Part shown: piece by piece, positions 46,581 through 52,371 of the stretch
How positions within the stretch are numbered: the first letter of the stretch is position 1
Layout: every line of letters starts with the position of its first letter
Origin: Pyrodictiaceae archaeon
GTDB taxonomy: Archaea; Thermoproteota; Thermoprotei_A; Sulfolobales; Pyrodictiaceae
Assembly: GCA_027028845.1 (NCBI GenBank)
Contig: JALVHV010000154.1
Span: 1 to 52,371, forward strand
Length of the DNA stretch: 52,371 nucleotides
Reading direction: 5' to 3'
Notes under the pieces: model-generated
What the model was told of the DNA's origin: nothing
Seen by the model: only the letters and a program-made list of their open reading frames with translations
The model's database searches: none
Program-made: the position numbers and the translations under genes

Positions 46581-47093
46581 TTGTTATTGACAAGATACAT
46601 AAGGAAGTGCCCCTACTGCGGATCAAGTAATGTGGTCGTAGATTATAATAGAGGGATTGTCGTTTGCAGGGACTGTGGAACAGTAATAGATGATACTGTA
46701 TACGATTATACTGCTGCTAACATGCAAGTGTACAAAGGAGCCAGAACCAGCATCGAGAGACGTTATACCATTACAGAAACAGAGCTAATAAACTTCAACT
46801 TTAATAAGCTAGTTCTATCAACAAAACTTTCAAAAAAACTTAGGGAAACTAACCCTCATTACTTAGCTAAGCTAACCTCAATCCTCATGTATGAAAATGA
46901 ATTATTAAACAATGAGTGCTTGACAACACTTGTTCGCCGACTAAATGGTAATCTAAAGGTCTTAGCGATAGAGATAGCTAAGTCCATTAAACAAGGAGAG
47001 TATCCATTAATATCATATTATTCTCGGAAATACAATGTATCGAGAAGCAGGATAAAAAGAGTAGTTAGAAACGTGCTGAAATGCATAGATTAA
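46581..47093 (+). CDS. TFB3-like truncated TFIIB-family factor
   Basis: A 170-residue protein with a TFIIB-type zinc ribbon (CPYCGSSNVVVDYNRGIVVCRDCGTVIDDTVYD; Cys10, 13, 29, 32). The usual two cyclin repeats and a canonical B-finger are missing. The rest is helical, with a possible helix-turn-helix at the end (SYYSRKYNVSRSRIKRVVRN). In Sulfolobus a short TFB3 cannot start transcription alone but boosts UV-induced genes; its gene, from memory, also lies close to a psmB. The start is TTG at 46581 or 46587, after GGGAG. TTTTATC lies about 40 bases upstream. Confidence 0.75.
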   Translation: MLLTRYIRKCPYCGSSNVVVDYNRGIVVCRDCGTVIDDTVYDYTAANMQVYKGARTSIERRYTITETELINFNFNKLVLSTKLSKKLRETNPHYLAKLTSILMYENELLNNECLTTLVRRLNGNLKVLAIEIAKSIKQGEYPLISYYSRKYNVSRSRIKRVVRNVLKCID

Positions 47094-47174
47094 TCTCCAA
47101 AATAATATTACCATCGCAATACTATAGACACTATTATAGGGTGAACTCCAAGTAAGCCCTACGAGGAGCCTACT

Positions 47175-48296
47175 ATGCAGAAAGAAGGCATACAAGAACT
47201 TCCTTGGATAGAAAGACATAAGAATGCTCAAAAGCTCATAAGCACTGTCTTAGCCCTTAGACGCATACATGTATATACGTCTGATGAGATTGTGAGAATA
47301 GTTGGGGATCGATACCGCAAAATTAGGAAAAGAAAACCGGGTTTATATGGAAAAAAAGAACTTGAACTAAAGCGCTTAGAAGTCGTATTTAATGTGGTGC
47401 ATTCTAGGCTACGAGAAATAGCTAAACTCCCTAATCTGGAGGAGATGAGTGATTTTCACCGAGCACTTGTGGAGAACTTTGTGGGAACAAGCTATGAGAA
47501 TTCACTTAGAAAGGTACGGAGAGCCCTTAAACTTATACGTGAGTTCTGGAACGAGTATAAATTACTGATACTATCAGCGCAAGATTCGAGAGAAGCGAGC
47601 CGTTATAGAAGGGAAGGGAGTGGGCGTATACTTTCCGTTGTTCGCCGCCTTAAAAGAGACCTTGAAGTTCTGCGCAAAGTTCACCAAGAACTACTTCACA
47701 CCCATATTATATCTGAGGGGTTACCAGTAGTTGTTGTAGCGGGTATACCTAGTTCTGGTAAATCAACACTAGTTAGGCATTTATCGACAGCAAAACCAGA
47801 AGTAGCTCCATATCCCTTTACAACTAAGAGCATAATAGTTGGGAAAACAAGGCACGAAGGAATAGAATTCTATATAGTTGATACTCCGGGTATTTTAGAG
47901 AGGCCGCGATCAAAGCAGAATGAAATAGAGAGGAAAGCCCTTGCAGCCATAAGCTCGCTCCCTGATATTATTCTATATTTATTTGACCCATCGGATGAAA
48001 GAGTGCAAGACATAGACGAACAAATAGCATTATTAAGAGATATATATGATAATATAGTTAGGAAACGCGATATAGGACTTATAATAGCATTCAATAAAAC
48101 CGACATAGCAAATATTAGTGATGCTCTAATAAGAGTCTCAGAAAGTATCCAAGACATACTCGCTTCGAAACATATCTGCATAGACCAGATTATTCCGATT
48201 TCCGCGCTAACTGGCAAGAATATAGATAGCCTTATGAGAGCCATTCATCTATGCCTACGAAGAGTCACACCATGGCTCTTCATAGATAATGTATAA
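47175..48296 (+). CDS. nog1: Nog1-like GTPase
   Basis: A 373-residue GTPase of the OBG/NOG1 group. The N-terminal helical NOG domain (residues about 1-180, with LRKVRRALKLIREFWNEYK and RREGSGRILSVVRRLKRDLEVLRKV) precedes the G domain: AGIPSSGKSTLVRHLS (G1), YPFTTKSI (G2), VDTPGILERP (G3), NKTD (G4) and SALTGKN (G5). In eukaryotes Nog1 works on the 60S subunit; archaeal homologues are presumed ribosome-assembly factors. The ATG has GAGGAG 7 bases upstream and a TATA-like CTATTATAGG near 47130. Confidence 0.9.
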   Translation: MQKEGIQELPWIERHKNAQKLISTVLALRRIHVYTSDEIVRIVGDRYRKIRKRKPGLYGKKELELKRLEVVFNVVHSRLREIAKLPNLEEMSDFHRALVENFVGTSYENSLRKVRRALKLIREFWNEYKLLILSAQDSREASRYRREGSGRILSVVRRLKRDLEVLRKVHQELLHTHIISEGLPVVVVAGIPSSGKSTLVRHLSTAKPEVAPYPFTTKSIIVGKTRHEGIEFYIVDTPGILERPRSKQNEIERKALAAISSLPDIILYLFDPSDERVQDIDEQIALLRDIYDNIVRKRDIGLIIAFNKTDIANISDALIRVSESIQDILASKHICIDQIIPISALTGKNIDSLMRAIHLCLRRVTPWLFIDNV

Positions 48297-48307
48297 ACCT
48301 AATTCAA

Positions 48308-49381
48308 TTATCTTCGAAAACAAATTCCCTTAACCCCGATAATGAATGGCTTATTTAACTCGCCTCCTTCAATGAACTCTATCCTGGCATTGGGAATTAG
48401 TTGTTCGAGTATCTTTACGTTTGTCCATGCATGCATTGTGAGTTTAGAGCCGCCTAGTATGGATTCGCCACAAGCAAGAGCTGCATATACAAGCACCATA
48501 TCAGAAGCATGTCTGTCAAGCGCCTTACCCGTAACAAGATCTTCGTAAAGTCGCTGGGCTGCCTCCTGTCCAACTACCTCTGCACGCTTTCCCTTGGCTC
48601 CAAGCGAGTCGCCACCGAGTATAGAGTTCCTAGTATAGGCCCAGACGACAATACCGCTACCTGGGCCCAAGTGAGGGTCACGGCTCGGCTCATACCACTC
48701 AGTATCTATCCTTATGGGTATACTGCCCAGCTTGTTACGCAAATACTCCTCGGCGCTACGAGCTTGTCTCTCTGCAACATGCCTCGGGAGCCGAACTGCG
48801 TGGGAAAGCCCTTCAATAGCTCTAATCTCTCCTCTCTCCTTTAGGCTAACACTTCTTAACATGCGTGGAGGGTTAGGTACATTAACCACCACTATTCCGC
48901 CGCCACGAGGATAATGTCCCCTCCTCCTTACCACGATATCTATGCTAAACCCGAATTTTTCAAGGAGCCGAGAAAATACGAACCGCATATAGTCTATCGG
49001 TGGGCTCCACGGTACATCAGTTCCACCACGTATCTCGACACTAATGGGTCCAGGAGCAAATGCCATAACAGGTAGAATAGCTTGCATAACCAGCGTTACA
49101 CTACCCGCTGTACCTATATTAAACCTAAAAGTACCGCTCCGGATACTTCCCGGCCTAAACACTATCTCTGTCGAGCCTAGATGAAGCCCATCTACCTTTG
49201 CACCAGATAGCTCAGCAACTGCCCGAACAGAAACCATATGTTGTCTTTGTAGACCTGGGCGGGGACGCTTAGCCCTAATATTGATTATCCTTATCTCTCT
49301 GCCAAGCAGAGCTGCAAGGGCAAGCGAGGTGCGCAGTATTTGTCCACCACCCTCACCAATACTACCATCTATCACTATCAA
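48308..49381 (-). CDS. rtcA: RNA 3'-terminal phosphate cyclase
   Basis: A 357-residue enzyme that converts RNA 3'-phosphate to the 2',3'-cyclic form with ATP. Family blocks are IDGSIGEGGGQILRTSLALAALLG at the N terminus, RAKRPRPGLQRQHMVSVRAVAEL, FRFNIGTAGSVTLVMQAILPV and, near residue 290, LDRHASDMVLVYAALACG with the nucleophilic His. The start is a TTG with GGTGACCAGAG upstream. It is convergent with nog1 and follows nadM closely (16 bases), so these two probably share a transcript. Confidence 0.95.
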   Translation of the reverse strand: MIVIDGSIGEGGGQILRTSLALAALLGREIRIINIRAKRPRPGLQRQHMVSVRAVAELSGAKVDGLHLGSTEIVFRPGSIRSGTFRFNIGTAGSVTLVMQAILPVMAFAPGPISVEIRGGTDVPWSPPIDYMRFVFSRLLEKFGFSIDIVVRRRGHYPRGGGIVVVNVPNPPRMLRSVSLKERGEIRAIEGLSHAVRLPRHVAERQARSAEEYLRNKLGSIPIRIDTEWYEPSRDPHLGPGSGIVVWAYTRNSILGGDSLGAKGKRAEVVGQEAAQRLYEDLVTGKALDRHASDMVLVYAALACGESILGGSKLTMHAWTNVKILEQLIPNARIEFIEGGELNKPFIIGVKGICFRR

Positions 49382-49397
49382 CTCTGGTCACCTCCTA

Positions 49398-49928
49398 CTA
49401 GTCTTTCATAGCTATCCTTTGTATACGCTCAACACCCCTTATAGAATCAATATAGCTAGAAACACTCGGAGGAACTAGTCTTCTCCACTCATCATTACCA
49501 CTAAGCATGAGGTTGCGTACATGGGTTGCACTATATTCGTCTCTGCTAAAGCTAGGGGGCTCGATAATCCTGTAGCCGTATTCACTAAATAATCTAACTA
49601 CCAATGGATTACGCGAGAACACTACCTGGAACCTAGGCACAAGCAACTCTATGTAACGTGGCCACACAAAGTTCATAGCAATATCTTGTACCGGTACCAA
49701 GTAGACCCGGGAAACATCGATACCAGCATCACGGAGAGCAAGGCGAAGCATCTCTATACGCTCTCCTGCTGTAAAGGGATTCTTAATAGTATGGCTTTCC
49801 TGAGCGGATCCAATAACTATGATAAGCTCATCAACATGCCTCATGCACCACTTTATAACCTCTATGTGGCCCCAGTGAGGAGGCTGGAAGCGCCCAACAA
49901 AGAGGCCGCGTCGAACTATGAGCGTCAC
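49398..49928 (-). CDS. nadM: Nicotinamide-nucleotide adenylyltransferase
   Basis: A 176-residue archaeal NMNAT: RRGLFVGRFQPPHWGHIEVIKWCM with the (H/G)xGH nucleotidyl-transferase motif, VIGSAQESHTIKNPFTAGERIEMLRLAL and SRDEYSATHVRNLMLSG (the ISSTxxR-like motif). It makes NAD from NMN and ATP. The GTG start is preceded by GGTGCTGATTA; this start overlaps the divergent methyltransferase's track start by 11 bases. Confidence 0.94.
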   Translation of the reverse strand: MTLIVRRGLFVGRFQPPHWGHIEVIKWCMRHVDELIIVIGSAQESHTIKNPFTAGERIEMLRLALRDAGIDVSRVYLVPVQDIAMNFVWPRYIELLVPRFQVVFSRNPLVVRLFSEYGYRIIEPPSFSRDEYSATHVRNLMLSGNDEWRRLVPPSVSSYIDSIRGVERIQRIAMKD

Positions 49929-50961
49929 TAATCAGCACCAAGAAGACGAGGAGACATTGCCTCAAAAAAACTTCACCGAAGAGCTAGCCATCCTGCGCAA
50001 AGCACTAACAAAGGTTATAGAGAGAAATGCAGAGAAAGCAAAGAGAATAACCGCAAGGTATGGCTGGATACATGTACACCAAGCAGCAAGATACATTGAA
50101 CTCTTATCCATGGATGATCTAGAAAAAATCCTAGAGACAAAGCCTCTTAAAACAATACGTACTAACACGCTACTAACCACTAGGGATAGGCTAATTGAGA
50201 GACTAGAAGCTAAGGGGCTCTTAGTAAAAGAGTATAAACCAACACCCTATGGCATCATCGTTGAACATACACCTATACCAATAGGCGCGCTACATGAGTA
50301 CATGCTAGGGCTCTATACAATACAGGGCCCAGCCTCAATGCTGGCAGTACTAGCACAGGAACCGGAACAGGCCAACAGGGTACTTGACATGTGCGCCGGT
50401 GCTGGTATAAAAACAACACAAATAGCACAACACAATAACCGTGCAAAAATAATTGCGCTAGACATAAATAATAGGAAACTATTGGCTCTTAAGAATAATC
50501 TAAGCCGCTTACACGTGGATAACGTAGTAGCGATAAACATGGATGCCCGAGAGGCCCCCAAGCTGGGAAAATTCGACTCAATACTACTTGACGCGCCATG
50601 TAGCGGGGAAGGCCTAATACCGTACCCTGCTAAGACTAGGCCACGCACTATAGACGACATACTCACACGAGTCCATCTCCAACTTCAACTACTAGATGCA
50701 GCCCTTAGCACAGCTAGGAGGAGCGCAATAATAATCTACACGACTTGTAGCATGAGCTTCGAGGAAAACGAGTACGTTATCGACACACTGCTTAAGAAAC
50801 GGGGAGACTTCGAGATAGAGCAACCACGCATACCAGGAGAGCCCGGAAGAACAAGCTATGCTGGCTTAAGAACAGACCCCTCCCTAGCTAGGTGTAGACG
50901 CCTCTTCCCACACATACATCGCACAGAGGGCTTCACGATATGCAAACTAAGAAAAACATAG
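49918..50961 (+). CDS. RNA m5C methyltransferase (NOL1/NOP2/RsmB family)
   Basis: About 347 residues. An N-terminal helical/PUA-like part (KTIRTNTLLTTRDRLIERLEAKGL) is followed by the SAM-binding fold: GPASMLAVLAQEPEQANRVLDMCAGAGIKTTQIAQ (motif I), LLDAPCSGEGLIP (catalytic Cys context in motif IV) and IIYTTCSMSFEENEYVI (motif VI, second Cys). Target is tRNA or rRNA, not decidable. The ATG at 49918 overlaps the divergent nadM start; a TTG at 49957 after GAGGAGACA is a good alternative. It overlaps the next gene by 22 bases. Confidence 0.9.
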   Translation: MSVTNQHQEDEETLPQKNFTEELAILRKALTKVIERNAEKAKRITARYGWIHVHQAARYIELLSMDDLEKILETKPLKTIRTNTLLTTRDRLIERLEAKGLLVKEYKPTPYGIIVEHTPIPIGALHEYMLGLYTIQGPASMLAVLAQEPEQANRVLDMCAGAGIKTTQIAQHNNRAKIIALDINNRKLLALKNNLSRLHVDNVVAINMDAREAPKLGKFDSILLDAPCSGEGLIPYPAKTRPRTIDDILTRVHLQLQLLDAALSTARRSAIIIYTTCSMSFEENEYVIDTLLKKRGDFEIEQPRIPGEPGRTSYAGLRTDPSLARCRRLFPHIHRTEGFTICKLRKT

Positions 50962-51491
50962 AGTACAAGCACTGTAATAAGAAGACAAAGGTATCGCTGA
51001 GCAAGTTTATCAGCGAGTGCCTAGGACTTAGCCTAGAAGAGCTCCTAAGAGACAAAGAGCTTGTATGCAGAGAGAAAGAACGCAGCATAGACATATATGT
51101 GGCGAGGAAAAACCTAGTTGAAGAACTCTCCACGATGCAGAACAAGGGACTAACACCCTTCACTGTGGGCATACACGTAGTAAGACTTAGAGGAGAAAAG
51201 TTAGTGCCATTACTTGGTCTTGCAGCCATAATACGTTTAGAGAACAAAATACCGCCGCCGAGGGGATACGTCGTCATTAATACTCGTGCTGAGAAGTTAT
51301 TCCTCTACGGTAGAGATGTATTCGGCGAAAACGTGGCAGAGGTAAGGACACCAGAATGTAAGGAGAACTATGTACTAGTTCTAAACCAGCTACATGACCC
51401 CCTAGGCTGGGGACGATTACTAAGACGCCAAAACACTATTTATATTCAAAACATCATTGATGCTGGCTGGTACCTTAGAAGCGGGGTGTAG
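50940..51491 (+). CDS. NIP7-like protein with PUA domain
   Basis: A 183-residue protein. The N-terminal half lacks a clear motif; the C-terminal half reads RGYVVINTRAEKLFLYGRDVFGENVAEVRTPECKENYVLVLNQLHDPLGWGRLLRR, matching the PUA block of the NIP7/UPF0113 type (the LFLYGRDVF phrase). Such proteins bind rRNA or tRNA and often serve with m5C methyltransferases. It begins inside the methyltransferase gene and is followed after 5 bases by the FKBP gene, giving a three-gene operon. Confidence 0.7.
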   Translation: MQTKKNIEYKHCNKKTKVSLSKFISECLGLSLEELLRDKELVCREKERSIDIYVARKNLVEELSTMQNKGLTPFTVGIHVVRLRGEKLVPLLGLAAIIRLENKIPPPRGYVVINTRAEKLFLYGRDVFGENVAEVRTPECKENYVLVLNQLHDPLGWGRLLRRQNTIYIQNIIDAGWYLRSGV

Positions 51492-51496
51492 CGCGC

Positions 51497-52282
51497 TTGC
51501 CGCTAAACGATGGCGACTTCGTACTAGTGGAATATACTCTTAGGGTAAAAGATACAGGAAAACTCGTAGACACTACGAGCGAGGAGGAGGCTAAGAAAGA
51601 AGGAACCTACGATCCGAGAGAACGATACGGACCAAGACTCGTCATAGTAGGCGAGGGCAGACTATTACCGGGGCTAGAGAAAGCACTAAAGGAGCTAGAC
51701 GAAGGCCAGGAGAAAACCATAGAAATACCGCCCGAGGACGCCTTCGGCAAACGAGACCCATCTAAGATAAAAATCATGCATCGCAACGCCTTCCTAAAAA
51801 GCGGGGTAGTACCGGAACCAGGTAAAGTAGTTGAAATAAACGGCCAATTAGCAGTAATAAGAAGTGTAACAGGAGGACGAGTAGTAGTCGACTTCAACCA
51901 TCCACTAGCAGGAAGAACCATTGAGGCAAAAATCAAAGTGGTAAAAGTACTCAAAGCACCTGAGGAAAAGCTATTACACCTCGTTCTGAGAAGACTACCG
52001 CCATCAATCAAGGAGGATGACGTGAAGATAGAGTATACACCAGAGGAGAAGAAAGCACGAGTAATTATGAACGAGAAAGCCCTCGGAATACAAGACCTAC
52101 AGGTAGCCAAGCGCATAGTGGTTCTAGAGGCCGCGAAATATCTAAAAGACGAAGTAAAGGAAATAGAGTTTGTAGAGACGGTGAAACTAGAGACTAAGAA
52201 ACAAGAAGAGAAAACCGAGCAAGAGCAAGGAGGTAAACAAACAAGTACAGAGACACCACAAGCAGAGACAACAAATGCTTAG
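51497..52282 (+). CDS. FKBP-type peptidyl-prolyl cis-trans isomerase (SlyD-like, long form)
   Basis: A 261-residue protein. The FKBP domain with inserted flap is at the N terminus: GDFVLVEYTLRVKDTGKLVDTTSEEEA, RLVIVGEGRLLPGLEKALKELDEGQEKTIEIPPEDAFGKRDPSKI, and VDFNHPLAGRTIEAKIKVVKV. A C-terminal alpha/beta domain of about 80 residues follows, as in archaeal long FKBPs. The tail is acidic, Glu/Gln/Thr-rich and probably disordered (KTEQEQGGKQTSTETPQAET). It is a folding helper in the cytoplasm. The start is a TTG 5 bases after the upstream stop. The last 89 bases of the window after it show no gene. Confidence 0.92.
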   Translation: MPLNDGDFVLVEYTLRVKDTGKLVDTTSEEEAKKEGTYDPRERYGPRLVIVGEGRLLPGLEKALKELDEGQEKTIEIPPEDAFGKRDPSKIKIMHRNAFLKSGVVPEPGKVVEINGQLAVIRSVTGGRVVVDFNHPLAGRTIEAKIKVVKVLKAPEEKLLHLVLRRLPPSIKEDDVKIEYTPEEKKARVIMNEKALGIQDLQVAKRIVVLEAAKYLKDEVKEIEFVETVKLETKKQEEKTEQEQGGKQTSTETPQAETTNA

Positions 52283-52371
52283 AGCTAAAGGCTTCACAGA
52301 CACATGTACTCATCACTTCGGATATTCATAACTCTTTTAACATCACTGCAACTTTGCTTCAAAAAATTCAC

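Overview
The window is about 52 kb of chromosome from a hyperthermophilic crenarchaeote, most like Desulfurococcales/Pyrodictiaceae (Hyperthermus, Pyrodictium or Pyrolobus type). The order and family are inference. The archaeal and crenarchaeal assignment rests on content: RNA polymerase with an unsplit B subunit and A split into A'/A'', subunit H, ribosomal proteins L30e and L37e, aIF2-beta, EF-1-alpha, an Lsm protein, aCPSF1, two 20S proteasome beta subunits, a short TFB3-like zinc-ribbon factor and sn-glycerol-1-phosphate dehydrogenase. Genes are tightly packed with many GTG/TTG starts, Shine-Dalgarno sequences of the GGTGA/GGAGG type and TATA boxes rather than -10/-35 boxes.

Layout. 1-0.4 kb: a fragmentary reading frame running off the left edge, with an in-frame TAG. 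0.5-10 kb: thiamine-binding-like protein, NMD3, a YtcJ-like amidohydrolase coupled to a CitG-like protein, a large SF2 helicase, Dph6-like ATP-pyrophosphatase, and an operon of membrane protein, small coiled-coil protein and nucleoside phosphorylase. 10-16 kb: pyruvoyl-type AdoMet/arginine decarboxylase, an amidohydrolase-like protein without metal ligands, a ferredoxin-like protein, SurE, a DUF1152-like protein, phosphoglucosamine/phosphomannomutase and Trm112. 16-18 kb: a proteostasis cluster (PAC2 chaperone, Hsp20, and a 52-residue AbrB-like protein missing from the ORF track). 18-25 kb: DUF424, aIF2-beta, cis-prenyltransferase, DUF373 plus a coiled-coil protein, and a SWIM/RpiA/methylthiotransferase operon. 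24-27 kb: PEBP-like, MoaD/SAMP-like, DUF134 regulator with two aromatic-rich small proteins, and a tandem universal stress protein.

27-40 kb is the transcription/translation supercluster on the minus strand: rpoH-rpoB-rpoA1-rpoA2-rpl30e-nusA-rps12-rps7-tuf-rps10-tRNA-Ser(UGA). A DUF151 nuclease-like gene lies on the opposite strand between rps12 and rps7. Just upstream are Lsm and L37e, then a PUA protein and the termination nuclease aCPSF1 (FttA). 43-52 kb holds an active and an apparently inactive proteasome beta subunit, G1P dehydrogenase (membrane lipid backbone), endonuclease V, a TFB3-like factor, Nog1, RtcA, NMN adenylyltransferase, an m5C RNA methyltransferase with a NIP7/PUA partner, and an FKBP-type prolyl isomerase.

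No CRISPR array, intact insertion sequence, integrase or replication origin was recognised. The window is mostly core genome. The less ordinary items are the degenerate proteasome beta subunit beside a truncated TFB, the hidden AbrB-like gene after Hsp20, the amidohydrolase/CitG-like pair, a ligand-less amidohydrolase, a GC-rich hairpin block after surE, the aromatic DUF5320-like pair, and TATA elements apparently shared by divergent genes. All assignments were made by reading motifs, with no database search.
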